Assembly: GCF_015352955.1 (NCBI RefSeq)
Contig: NZ_JACYOX010000019.1
Span: 39,204 to 103,203 of the forward strand
Reading direction: 5' to 3'
DNA from: Noviherbaspirillum soli
GTDB lineage: Bacteria > Pseudomonadota > Gammaproteobacteria > Burkholderiales > Burkholderiaceae_D
Length of the DNA: 64,000 nucleotides
Made by a program: the position numbers and the translations under genes
Shown here: one piece after another, positions 37,360 to 45,546 of the stretch
Layout of the letters: each line of letters opens with the position of its first letter
How positions within the stretch are numbered: position 1 is the stretch's first letter
The notes under the pieces: generated by a model
What the model was told of the DNA's origin: nothing
The model's input: only the letters and a program-made list of their open reading frames with translations
Database searches by the model: none

Positions 37360-37819
37360 GCTACCTCAGTATCGGCAGCGCTGGAAGATCGAGACGCATT
37401 ACCAGCGGCTCACCGAACAACTGCATTGCGAGCCACAAGGCCTGACACACCCGCGTGCGGCGCTATTTGCCTTTGCCATGGCCATTGTGGCGAGCAATGC
37501 GCTGGCCCTGGTACAGGCGGCATTACGCCAGCAGCATGGGCGCGAAGCGGTGGAAGAACTGTCTTATTACTATCTCGTGATATTCGTCACCAGTGTGTGG
37601 GAAGGCATGCACATTGTGGTGCCCACGCCAAGCTGGCGTTTCGTGCGCCGGTTCTGCGCAGCGCAGTTGGCATAGTGGTTAAGCCAGCTGGCGCAAGGCG
37701 TGGACATGGGCCAGCTACGTCGAAGTCGGCGCGGCCCGAAAGAACCCTGGACCAAGCGCGCTTCCGGCGACACGTATCACCATGTCTCCATCAAGCGCTT
37801 GCTGGATGCGCAATCTTGA
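37360..37819 (+). pseudogene. IS4-type transposase relic, C-terminal part with an amber stop
   Basis: The frame opens at the IS3 junction with LPQYRQRWKIETHYQRLTEQ (the catalytic Glu region of IS4-type DDE enzymes), then AALFAFAMAIVASNALALVQ, EELSYYYLVIFVTS and GMHIVVPTPSWRFV. A TAG at 37673 interrupts it, but the same frame continues with WLSQLAQGVDMGQLRRSRRG, PKEPWTKRASGDTYHHVSI and ends in a normal stop at 37817. This is therefore a single amber change (probably CAG to TAG) in a tail whose N-terminal part is missing. No terminal repeat was found. Confidence 0.75.
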
Positions 37820-37887
37820 ATTTCAGCATGTTGACAGGGGTGCCCCCCATTACCCCACCCATTTGCCGAAGCAACAAACAGCTGTGC

Positions 37888-37972
37888 TACACTCTCGGGG
37901 TTTTTTTGCAGCGCCGCAGGAGCGGCTGTTGCCGTAGAAACTGCGGCAGCGACACGCAAATGCGGCTTTTTT
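37888..37972 (+). promoter_or_regulatory. Extended -10 promoter with a short structured leader or small RNA
   Basis: TGCTACACT gives an extended -10 (TACACT at 37888). Beyond it come several short GC hairpins (GCCGC/GCGGC, TGCCG/CGGCA) and then GCGGCTTTTTT at 37962-37972. The piece may be a leader of the DUF2889 gene, whose start is 27 bases further on, or a separate RNA of about 75 bases. Only the pattern is seen. Confidence 0.35.
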
Positions 37973-37998
37973 GTTGCCGCTTCAACCGGCATTTCTCC

Positions 37999-38562
37999 AT
38001 GCCCCTGTCATCACCTACATCCCGCCGCGTGCTCAGGCACCGCCGCGCCATCGAGATCGACGCCTATGCGCGGGAGGACGGCCTGTGGGACCTCGACGCC
38101 CATATCACCGATATCAAGACCCGCGACATCAGCACCGCTTCCGGCATCCGTCCGGCTGGCGTGCCGGTGCATGACCTCTGGCTGCGCGTCACGATAGACC
38201 GTGCAATGAACATCGTCGATGTCGAGGCGGTATCGGACAATGTGCCGTATCCCGGCTTCTGCAATACCATCGGTCCTGCCTATCGCGCCATGATAGGCCT
38301 GAACCTGATGAAAGGGCTGCGCCACGAGCTCAAGCAACGCCTCGGCGGCATTGCCGGCTGCACTCACCTGACCGAACTGGCGCAGATCCTGCCAACGGCC
38401 GCGGTGCAGGCGTATGCCGGCGAAGTCATCCCAGTGCAGGGCGATGCTGATGTCAAGCCTTTTCAGCTCGACCATTGCCATGCGCTGCGTACCGATGGCG
38501 GCGCGGTCGCCAAGTTCTACCCGCGCTGGGCGGTCGCCCAGGCGGATGATTCCACCACTTAA
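37999..38562 (+). CDS. DUF2889 family protein
   Basis: A 187-residue protein of the DUF2889 family. Features include LRHRRAIEIDAYAREDGLWDLDAHITD near the start, VPVHDLWLRVTIDRAMNIVD and the CTHLTELAQILPTAAVQAY motif. No signal or membrane segment is visible. Members are widespread in betaproteobacteria, some near aromatic-compound genes, but no function is known. Start ATG at 37999 is the first that excludes the transposase relic. It ends 39 bases before sucC. Confidence 0.82.
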   Translation: MPLSSPTSRRVLRHRRAIEIDAYAREDGLWDLDAHITDIKTRDISTASGIRPAGVPVHDLWLRVTIDRAMNIVDVEAVSDNVPYPGFCNTIGPAYRAMIGLNLMKGLRHELKQRLGGIAGCTHLTELAQILPTAAVQAYAGEVIPVQGDADVKPFQLDHCHALRTDGGAVAKFYPRWAVAQADDSTT

Positions 38563-38601
38563 TCCAGTCATTATTCAATCAGCGTCTGAAGGGAAGCTCG
38601 C

Positions 38602-39768
38602 ATGAAAATCCATGAGTACCAGGGTAAAGAAATCCTCCGTAAGTTCGGAGTGACCGTTCCACGCGGCATCCCGTGCATGAGCGTCGAGGAAGCCGTCAAG
38701 GCAGCCGAAGAGCTCGGCGGCCCGGTGTGGGTCGTCAAGGCCCAGATCCATGCCGGCGGCCGCGGCAAGGGCGGCGGCGTCAAGGTTGCCAAGTCGATCG
38801 ACCAGGTACGTGAATACGCCAACGCCATCATGGGCATGCAGCTGGTCACGCACCAGACCGGCCCGGAAGGCCAGAAAGTGCGTCGCCTGCTGATCGAGGA
38901 AGGCGCCGACATCAAGAAGGAACTGTACGTTTCGATGGTCACCGACCGCGTCTCGCAGCGCGTGGTGCTGATGGCATCCAGCGAAGGCGGCATGGACATC
39001 GAGGAAGTGGCCGAAAGCCATCCTGAAAAGATCCACAAGGTGGCGATCGATCCGTCGGTTGGCCTGACCGACAAGGATGCCGACGACATCGCCGCCAAGA
39101 TCGGCGTGCCGGCGGAATCCATCGCCGATGCGCGCGCCCAGCTGCAGGGCCTGTACAAGGCTTACTGGGAAACCGATGCATCGCTGGCTGAAATCAACCC
39201 GCTGATCCTGACCGGTTCCGGCAAGGTCATCGCGCTCGACGCCAAGTTCAACTTCGACTCCAACGCCCTGTTCCGCCATCCGGAAATCGTCGCCTACCGC
39301 GACCTGGACGAAGAGGATCCGGCCGAAGTCGAAGCCTCCAAGTTCGACCTCGCCTACATCTCGCTGGACGGCAACATCGGCTGCCTGGTCAACGGCGCCG
39401 GCCTGGCCATGGCCACCATGGACACCATCAAGCTGTTCGGCGGCGAACCGGCCAACTTCCTCGACGTGGGCGGCGGCGCAACGGCAGAGAAGGTCACCGA
39501 AGCCTTCAAGATCATGCTGAAGAACCCCGGCCTGAAAGCCATCCTGGTCAACATCTTCGGCGGCATCATGCGCTGCGACGTGATCGCCGAAGGCGTGATC
39601 ACCGCTTCCAAGGCCGTGTCGCTGTCGGTGCCGCTGGTGGTGCGCATGAAGGGCACCAACGAAGACCTGGGCAAGAAGATGCTGGCCGACTCCGGCCTGC
39701 CCATCATCGCCGCAGACACCATGGAAGAAGCCGCGCAGAAGGTTGTCGCTGCGGCCAACGGTCAATAA
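38602..39768 (+). CDS. sucC: Succinyl-CoA synthetase beta subunit
   Basis: The beta chain of the TCA-cycle enzyme making succinate and a nucleoside triphosphate from succinyl-CoA. 388 residues with an ATP-grasp N-terminus ([34 protein letters not shown]), metal-site EINPLILTG and the C-terminal flavodoxin-like part ([34 protein letters not shown]). Start ATG has GGGAAG upstream. Forms an operon with sucD, 24 bases downstream. Confidence 0.97.
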   Translation: MKIHEYQGKEILRKFGVTVPRGIPCMSVEEAVKAAEELGGPVWVVKAQIHAGGRGKGGGVKVAKSIDQVREYANAIMGMQLVTHQTGPEGQKVRRLLIEEGADIKKELYVSMVTDRVSQRVVLMASSEGGMDIEEVAESHPEKIHKVAIDPSVGLTDKDADDIAAKIGVPAESIADARAQLQGLYKAYWETDASLAEINPLILTGSGKVIALDAKFNFDSNALFRHPEIVAYRDLDEEDPAEVEASKFDLAYISLDGNIGCLVNGAGLAMATMDTIKLFGGEPANFLDVGGGATAEKVTEAFKIMLKNPGLKAILVNIFGGIMRCDVIAEGVITASKAVSLSVPLVVRMKGTNEDLGKKMLADSGLPIIAADTMEEAAQKVVAAANGQ

Positions 39769-39792
39769 CGAATACGCGCAGAAGGAAACACA

Positions 39793-40674
39793 ATGTCCAT
39801 CCTCATCAATAAAGACACCAAGGTCATCACCCAGGGCATCACCGGCAAGACCGGTCAGTTCCACACCCGGATGTGCCGTGAATATGCCAATGGCAAGAAC
39901 TGCTTCGTTGCCGGCGTGAACCCGAAGAAAGCCGGCGAAGACTTCGAAGGCATTCCCATCTTCGCGAACGTGAAGGAAGCCAAGGCGCAGACCGGCGCGA
40001 CCGTGTCGGTGATCTATGTGCCGCCGGCTGGCGCTGCCGCCGCGATCTGGGAAGCCGTTGAAGCTGACCTCGACCTGGCGATCTGCATCACCGAAGGCAT
40101 CCCCGTGCGCGACATGATGGAAATCAAGGACCGCATGGCAAAGTCCGGCAGCAAGACCCTGCTGCTCGGACCGAACTGCCCGGGCCTGATCACGCCGGAT
40201 GAAATCAAGATCGGCATCATGCCGGGCCATATCCACAAGAAGGGCCGCATCGGCGTGGTCTCGCGTTCCGGCACGCTGACTTATGAAGCAGTCGGCCAGC
40301 TGACCGCACTGGGCCTGGGCCAGTCGTCGGCCGTGGGCATCGGCGGCGACCCGATCAATGGTTTGAAGCACATCGACGTGATGAAGATGTTCAACGACGA
40401 TCCGGATACCGACGCCGTCATCATGATCGGCGAGATCGGCGGACCCGACGAAGCCAATGCGGCCGAATGGGTACGCGACAACATGAAGAAGCCGGTGGTT
40501 GGCTTCATCGCTGGCGTGACCGCGCCTCCGGGCAAGCGCATGGGCCATGCCGGCGCGCTGATCTCCGGCGGCGCCGACACCGCTGAAGCCAAGCTGGCCA
40601 TCATGGAAGCCTGCGGCATCAAGGTCACCCGCAACCCGTCGGAAATGGCGCGTCTGCTGAAGTCCATCATGTAA
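39793..40674 (+). CDS. sucD: Succinyl-CoA synthetase alpha subunit
   Basis: The alpha chain binds CoA and carries the phospho-histidine. 293 residues with the Rossmann start ([20 protein letters not shown]), [21 protein letters not shown], and the active-site histidine in [23 protein letters not shown] precedes the ATG. A terminator follows about 40 bases after the stop. Confidence 0.97.
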   Translation: MSILINKDTKVITQGITGKTGQFHTRMCREYANGKNCFVAGVNPKKAGEDFEGIPIFANVKEAKAQTGATVSVIYVPPAGAAAAIWEAVEADLDLAICITEGIPVRDMMEIKDRMAKSGSKTLLLGPNCPGLITPDEIKIGIMPGHIHKKGRIGVVSRSGTLTYEAVGQLTALGLGQSSAVGIGGDPINGLKHIDVMKMFNDDPDTDAVIMIGEIGGPDEANAAEWVRDNMKKPVVGFIAGVTAPPGKRMGHAGALISGGADTAEAKLAIMEACGIKVTRNPSEMARLLKSIM

Positions 40675-40712
40675 GCAGTCAGCTTGAGCGGGCCCGCTTG
40701 CGGGCCGCAATA

Positions 40713-40742
40713 AAAAAAGGCAGCGTTATCGCTGCCTTTTTG
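40713..40742 (+). terminator. Rho-independent terminator after sucCD
   Basis: AAGGCAGCG and CGCTGCCTT form a 9-base stem with loop TTAT, preceded by a run of A and followed by TTTT. A textbook intrinsic terminator, possibly acting on both strands. Confidence 0.92.
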
Positions 40743-40752
40743 TTGCCTGAAT

Positions 40753-41050
40753 CGGATCGGATGCGACGGTCAGTAGGGTGCAATACCCGAAGGGCATTGC
40801 ACCGCCGATCGCCAACCGGGATGGCATTGTCGGACCATTCCCTCGATCGACCATCGGCGCAATGCCCCTGCGGGGTATTGCGCCCTACGAGTGCTACGAG
40901 TGCTCAAGCGGATCGGATGCGACGGTCAGTAGGGTGCAATACCCGAAGGGCATTGCACCGCCGTTCGCCGACCGGGATGGTGTTGTCGGACCATTCCCTC
41001 GATCGACCATCGGCGCAATGCCCCTGCGGGGTATTGCGCCCTACGAGTGC
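40753..41050. repeat. Tandem 156-base repeat (about 1.9 copies) with paired REP-like palindromes
   Basis: Copy one runs 40753-40908, copy two 40909-41050, nearly identical. Each copy holds two palindromes: GGTGCAATACCC/GGGCATTGCACC (40777-40803 and 40933-40959) and GGCGCAATGCCCC/GGGGTATTGCGCC (40856-40884 and 41012-41040). The same core occurs singly at 52834-52863 and in altered form after pilL. No open frame covers it credibly; it fills the space between sucD and uraD. Confidence 0.9.
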
Positions 41051-41097
41051 CGAACCTTCTGCGCTTGGGCAATTGCAGCGCCGCCGCGATTCCGGCC

Positions 41098-41628
41098 TTA
41101 CCCCTGCGCCTCTTCCGTCACCGCGTCACCCAACCGGAATCTCCCGATCCTGATGATCTGCTCGATGCACTCCGCCGCCTCGACATCCCGGGCATTCTCC
41201 AGCCGTTGCGCGAAGTGCTTCAGGATGCTGTGCCGGTCATGCCCCTTCACCGCGATCACGAAGGGAAATCCGAATTTCTCGTTGTAGCGCCGGTTCAGGT
41301 CCTGCATGCGCTCGAACTCTTCCGGGCTGCACTGGTCCAGCCCGGCGCCCTTTTGCTCGCGGGTGGATTCGTCGGTCAGCTCGCCGCGCACCGCCGCCTT
41401 GCCGGCCAGCTCGGGGTGGGCGCGGATCAGGCGCAGGCGTTCCTCCTCGGTGGCGCCGCGCACTGCATCGGCCATGGCGCGATGCAGCGCATCGACGCTG
41501 GCAAACGGCCGCTTCGCCGCGGCGCGTTCGGCGACCCAGGGCGAGTGTTCAAAGATCGCGCCCAGGCGGGCGGTGAAGTCGGCTGCCGACATCGCGTTCA
41601 ATGCATTCAGGCTGATGGTGCTGCTCAT
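41098..41628 (-). CDS. uraD: 2-oxo-4-hydroxy-4-carboxy-5-ureidoimidazoline (OHCU) decarboxylase
   Basis: Converts OHCU to (S)-allantoin, the third step after urate oxidation. 176 residues from the ATG at 41628, which overlaps the puuE stop as ATGA. The family motifs are FEHSPWVAERAAAKRPF, LIRAHPELAGKAA (catalytic His), the ELTDESTREQKGAGLDQC stretch and FGFPFVIAVKGHDRHSIL. All-helical and soluble. Last gene of the minus arm of the purine cluster. Confidence 0.93.
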   Translation of the reverse strand: MSSTISLNALNAMSAADFTARLGAIFEHSPWVAERAAAKRPFASVDALHRAMADAVRGATEEERLRLIRAHPELAGKAAVRGELTDESTREQKGAGLDQCSPEEFERMQDLNRRYNEKFGFPFVIAVKGHDRHSILKHFAQRLENARDVEAAECIEQIIRIGRFRLGDAVTEEAQG

Positions 41629-42572
41629 GCTTTTACCTCGTAGGGATGGGTCTCTATCCAGTGCTGGGCGATGTCGATGCGGCGGCAGATCCATACCCGC
41701 TCGTGCGACTGAACATAGTCAAGGAAGCGCTGCAGCGCGCGGAAGCGGCCGGGGCGGCCGAGCAGGCGGCAGTGCATGCCGACCGACAGCATCTTGGGCC
41801 GGTCCTGCCCTTCCGGGTCGCCTTCCGCATACAGCACGTCGAAGCTGTCCTTCAGGTACTGGAAGAACTGCTCGCCGGTGTTGAAGCCCTGCGGCGTGGC
41901 AAAGCGCATGTCGTTGCTGTCCAGGGTATAGGGCACCACCAGGTGCGGCTTGCTGGCGCCGCCGGCGAGGTCGACATCGGTCCAGAACGGCAGGTCGTCG
42001 CCGTAGTAGTCGGAGTCGTAGACAAAGCCGCCATGCTCGACCACCAGCCTGCGGGTGTTGGGCGAGTCGCGGCCGGTGTACCAGCCCTGCGGCGCAAAGC
42101 CGGTCATCTCGCGGAAGATGGCCACCGCCTCGCGCATGTGGCGCCGCTCGGTGTCCTCGTCCATGCCCTGGTAGTGAATCCAGCGCAGGCCGTGGCAGGC
42201 GATCTCATGGCCCAGTTCCTCGAAGGCGCCGGTCAGTTCCGGATGGCGCTGCATCGCCATCGCCACGCCGAACACGGTCAGAGGCAGCTTGCGCTGCTCG
42301 AACTCGCGCAGGATGCGCCAGACGCCTGCCCGCGAGCCGTATTCATAGATCGATTCCATCGACATATGGCGCGCCGGATAGGCGGCGGCGCCGACGATCT
42401 CCGACAGGAACTGCTCGGACGCCGGGTCGCCATGCAGCACATTGTTCTCGCCGCCTTCTTCGTAATTGAGCACGAACTGGACGGCGATGCGCGCGCCGCC
42501 GGGCCAGCGGGCGTGGGGAACGTCGCGGCCATAACCGATCAGGTCGCGCGGATAAGCTTCATGTCTGGACAT
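41625..42572 (-). CDS. puuE: Allantoinase PuuE (polysaccharide-deacetylase type)
   Basis: Hydrolyses allantoin to allantoate. 315 residues of the metal-independent PuuE branch of the NodB/CE4 fold: YPRDLIGYGRDVPHARWPGG at the start, QFVLNYEEGGENNVLHGD, EIACHGLRWIHYQ, and PQGWYTGRDSPNTRRLV. It overlaps uraD by 4 bases and follows the permease by 19 bases, so the three are one transcript. It replaces the unrelated AllB-type allantoinase. Confidence 0.93.
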   Translation of the reverse strand: MSRHEAYPRDLIGYGRDVPHARWPGGARIAVQFVLNYEEGGENNVLHGDPASEQFLSEIVGAAAYPARHMSMESIYEYGSRAGVWRILREFEQRKLPLTVFGVAMAMQRHPELTGAFEELGHEIACHGLRWIHYQGMDEDTERRHMREAVAIFREMTGFAPQGWYTGRDSPNTRRLVVEHGGFVYDSDYYGDDLPFWTDVDLAGGASKPHLVVPYTLDSNDMRFATPQGFNTGEQFFQYLKDSFDVLYAEGDPEGQDRPKMLSVGMHCRLLGRPGRFRALQRFLDYVQSHERVWICRRIDIAQHWIETHPYEVKA

Positions 42573-42591
42573 AGGGTTAAGGATAGTCAGG

Positions 42592-44130
42592 TTATTCGGC
42601 GCCGTGCGTGTTGTCGCGCGCAGCCTGCCGCGCTTGCTCGCTCGACGCCAGTCCGTTGAAGAACAGGTTCAGCAGCACCGCCGAGATCGCCGCCAGCAGG
42701 ATGCCGCTGTGCAGCAGCGAGGACAGCGACTTGGGCATGTGCTGCGCATAGTTTTCCGCCACCAGCGGCAGCATGCCGAAACCGATCGACACCGCGACGA
42801 TGAACTGGTTGTGGCGGTTGGTCTTGTAATCGACGCCGGAGAGAATGCGGATGCCGGTGGCGGCCACCATGCCGAACATCACCAGGCCGGCGCCGCCGAG
42901 CACGAACTGCGGCACCGCTTCGGCAGCCTGGGCAATCTTCGGCAGCACGCCCATCACGATCAGGATCACGCCCGCGGCGACGCAGACCCAGCGGCTCTTG
43001 ACGCCGGTCACGCCGACCAGGCCGACGTTCTGCGAGAACGAGGTGTAGGGAAAGGTATTGAAGACGCCGCCGATGATGGTGCCCAGGCCGTCGACCCGCA
43101 GGCCGCGGCTGATGTCGTCCTCGCGGATCGGCTTGCCCACCAGGTCGCCCAGCGCCAGGAACATGCCGGTGGACTCGATCATCACCACCAGCATCACCAT
43201 GGTCATGGTCAGGATGGCGACCGCATCGAAGGTCGGCATGCCGAACTGGAATGGCGTCACCAGCGCAAAGCCCTTGGCTGCGGCCACCTTCTCGAAGCTG
43301 ACCTTGCCCATGGCCCAGGCCAGCACGGTGCCGGCGAGAATGCCGGTCAGCACCGCGATATTGGCCAGGAAGCCCTTGCCGTACTTGGCCATGGCCAGGA
43401 TCACCAGCAGCACGAACAGCGCGATGCCCAGGTTGTCCAGCGCCGCATAGGCGGGGTTGGGAATCATCGGCGCGGGTCCGGCCGGCAGTGCGGCGCCGGC
43501 CGCCTTGGCCGCTTCCACCAGGCCGGCAAAGGCCGGGTCGGGAATCTTGGCCAGGTTGGGCGGGCCGCCGACGGCCCAGTTGACGCCGACCCGCATCAGC
43601 GTGATGCCGATCACGGCGATCACGGTGCCGGTGACCACCGGCGGAAACAGCTTGAGCACGCGGCTCACGAACGGCGCAATCAGCAGCGATATCACGCCGG
43701 CGCCAATCACCGAGCCGAAGATGCCGGTGACGCCCAGCGCGGGATTGTTGGCCATGGCCAGCATCGGGCTGACCGAGGCGAAGGTCACGCCCATCATCAC
43801 CGGCATCCTGATGCCGAACAGCTTGCCGAAGCCGAGCGATTGAATCACGGTGACCAGGCCGCAGCAGAACAGGTCGGCGCTGATCAGCGCCGCCACCTGC
43901 TCCGGCGGCAGCTTGAGCGCCCGGCCTATGATCAGCGGCACCGCGATCGCGCCGGCATACATCACCAGCACATGCTGCAGGCCGAGCGTAAGCAGCTTGC
44001 CGGCCGGCAGGCGTTCGTCGACGGCGGAGGGCAGGCTGGCGTCGGCAAGCGCCGCGTCGGCGTCCGGCGAGGCCGGTATGGTGGCGGGCCGGTCCGGGCG
44101 CGCTGGGAAAGGTGTATGGGCTAAGGACAT
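42592..44130 (-). CDS. Nucleobase:cation symporter-2 family purine/urate permease
   Basis: A 512-residue NCS2/NAT-family carrier with about 14 membrane segments. The Q-H motif is present as LGLQHVLVMYAG in the first helix, and the family signature region is PFQFGMPTFDAVAILTMTMVMLVVMIE with the functional Glu in VVMIESTGMF; NVGLVGVTGVKSRWV follows. A loop near 195-240 is longer than in E. coli relatives. It probably brings in urate or xanthine, by context with puuD, uraH, uraD and puuE. Its promoter region lies between it and the GntR gene. Confidence 0.88.
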   Translation of the reverse strand: MSLAHTPFPARPDRPATIPASPDADAALADASLPSAVDERLPAGKLLTLGLQHVLVMYAGAIAVPLIIGRALKLPPEQVAALISADLFCCGLVTVIQSLGFGKLFGIRMPVMMGVTFASVSPMLAMANNPALGVTGIFGSVIGAGVISLLIAPFVSRVLKLFPPVVTGTVIAVIGITLMRVGVNWAVGGPPNLAKIPDPAFAGLVEAAKAAGAALPAGPAPMIPNPAYAALDNLGIALFVLLVILAMAKYGKGFLANIAVLTGILAGTVLAWAMGKVSFEKVAAAKGFALVTPFQFGMPTFDAVAILTMTMVMLVVMIESTGMFLALGDLVGKPIREDDISRGLRVDGLGTIIGGVFNTFPYTSFSQNVGLVGVTGVKSRWVCVAAGVILIVMGVLPKIAQAAEAVPQFVLGGAGLVMFGMVAATGIRILSGVDYKTNRHNQFIVAVSIGFGMLPLVAENYAQHMPKSLSSLLHSGILLAAISAVLLNLFFNGLASSEQARQAARDNTHGAE

Positions 44131-44234
44131 GCTTGTCTCCGGTTTCCGGGAAGGTGGATGGGTATTTTTATTATTGGGCTGGGGTGGGGCAGGGTTAGCT
44201 TTGCCGGTTCGTCAGGGAAGAGGCATGCCGGCGC

Positions 44235-44978
44235 TCAGGCCTGCTCGGCCTTGCCCAGCGCGGCACGCAGGTCGAAGCGCCGCTCGGGGCGGTTCAGCAT
44301 GCGGCATGCGCATTGATCGAGATGGCGCGCCATTTCCTGCTGGGCGCGGGCGCAATCCTTGCGCTCCAGGGCGTCGACCACGGCCAGATGCTCGTCGAAC
44401 GAGCATGGCTGCTGGCCGGCCAGCGCGTCGGCGGTGGAAATGAGCAGCGTCGTGCGCGACACCAGCCGCCGCAGGATGTCCACCACCAGCGCATTGCCCG
44501 ACAGCCGCGCCAGCGCGATATGGAAGTCGGCCGACAGCCTCACCCACAGCGGGCGGTTGCCCTGCATGTAGGCATCGCGCTCGTCGGCGATCATCTGGCG
44601 CAGCCGGGCAAAGTCTTCCGGCCCGGCCTGCTGCGCCAGCTTCTGCACCACGCTCTGCTCCAGCGTCTGGCGCAGGTCGAACATGTCATGGGCTTCCTGC
44701 GCATCGGGGCTGGCGATGAAGGCGCCGCGGTTGGGTTCGAGGTCGACCAGGCCGTCCGCTGCCAGCCGCCCCAGCACCTTGCGCACGTGGTGCCGCGCCA
44801 GGCCATAGATCTCGCCCAGCGTCTGCTCGGCCATCTTGGTGCCGGCCGGCAGCCGGTGCTCCATGATGGCGTCGTAGATTTCCAGGTACATGCGCTCTTC
44901 GGCCGATATGTTGAGATCCGACGGCGCGGACTCGGACGGCGGCGAATTGGCGGCAACCAGTCTTGGGCGTGTGCTCAT
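44235..44978 (-). CDS. GntR/FCD-family regulator of the purine cluster
   Basis: A 247-residue repressor. The N-terminal GntR winged helix (about 28-95: ERMYLEIYDAIMEHRLPAGTKMAEQTLGEIYGLARHHVRKVLGRL is split over two helices) is followed by an FCD ligand domain with the metal-binding histidines expected near HIALARLSGN and FDEHLAVVDAL. It is divergent from uraH-puuD and upstream of the permease arm, well placed to control both. The ligand is probably a purine breakdown product. Candidate dyads lie in the divergent gap. Confidence 0.85.
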   Translation of the reverse strand: MSTRPRLVAANSPPSESAPSDLNISAEERMYLEIYDAIMEHRLPAGTKMAEQTLGEIYGLARHHVRKVLGRLAADGLVDLEPNRGAFIASPDAQEAHDMFDLRQTLEQSVVQKLAQQAGPEDFARLRQMIADERDAYMQGNRPLWVRLSADFHIALARLSGNALVVDILRRLVSRTTLLISTADALAGQQPCSFDEHLAVVDALERKDCARAQQEMARHLDQCACRMLNRPERRFDLRAALGKAEQA

Positions 44979-45039
44979 GCTAGGAAGGGGAGAAGGATAG
45001 CGATTTCACTGGTTGACGAGGATGCCAACCGAGGCTAGG

Positions 45040-45051
45040 ATTGTCAACAAT
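45040..45051. promoter_or_regulatory. Candidate operator dyad, GntR/uraH divergent gap
   Basis: ATTGTCAACAAT has 5-base symmetric arms (ATTGT/ACAAT). It lies 61 bases ahead of the GntR start. A related perfect palindrome lies inside uraH. Confidence 0.45.
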
Positions 45052-45121
45052 TTATTTCCGATTTTGTTTAACCCCCTCCGGGTGAATGCAGTCTCCAGCA
45101 GAGATACGTCCCGCCCACTCG

Positions 45122-45140
45122 TGATACCGCCCAGGTATCA
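45122..45140. promoter_or_regulatory. Candidate operator dyad just upstream of uraH
   Basis: TGATACC and GGTATCA, 7-base perfect arms around GCCCA, 26 bases ahead of the uraH ATG. Its place suggests control of uraH-puuD by the divergent GntR/FCD protein or another factor. Confidence 0.5.
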
Positions 45141-45166
45141 GTCCAAACCCCAATGATGGAGCATCA

Positions 45167-45520
45167 ATGAGCCGCTTGACGACGCACGTCCTGGATACCG
45201 CCCATGGCAGGCCGGGACAAAACATTCAACTTTCGCTGTACTGGATTGTCGACAATCAGAGGCAGCATCTGTTATCAACAAAAACCAACGACGATGGCCG
45301 CTGCGATGCGCCGCTGCTGGAAGGCGACGCATTCCAGGCCGGCATCTATGAACTCGACTTTGCCCTCGGCGCCTATTTCGCCGGCCTCGGCATCGACCTG
45401 CCGCAGCCGCCCTTCCTGGACATGGTGACGCTGCGCTTCGGCGTGGCCGACGCCAGCCGCCATTACCACGTGCCGCTGGTGGCCAGCCCGTGGAGCTATT
45501 CAACCTATCGCGGCAGCTAA
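45167..45520 (+). CDS. uraH: 5-hydroxyisourate hydrolase
   Basis: The transthyretin-related enzyme that opens 5-hydroxyisourate to OHCU, the second step. 117 residues with the N-terminal THVLDTAHGRPGQNI (catalytic His), TNDDGRCDAPLLEG and the C-terminal SPWSYSTYRGS signature ending in YRGS. No signal peptide. GGAG lies ahead of the ATG. It is 26 bases upstream of puuD. Codons 26-30 coincide with a perfect 14-base palindrome. Confidence 0.94.
   Translation: MSRLTTHVLDTAHGRPGQNIQLSLYWIVDNQRQHLLSTKTNDDGRCDAPLLEGDAFQAGIYELDFALGAYFAGLGIDLPQPPFLDMVTLRFGVADASRHYHVPLVASPWSYSTYRGS
45244..45257. promoter_or_regulatory. Perfect 14-base palindrome within uraH
   Basis: GATTGTCGACAATC is fully symmetric and shares the ATTGT/ACAAT arms with the site at 45040. 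It codes for IVDN within uraH. It could be an intragenic operator, or chance. Confidence 0.35.
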
Positions 45521-45546
45521 GGCCGGCGGCACAAGGAGACAAGAGC

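Noticed and set aside
40753..41050. CRISPR array
   Set aside because: There are only two long units (156 bases), with no short repeat-spacer pattern and no cas genes; it is a tandem duplication with palindromes.
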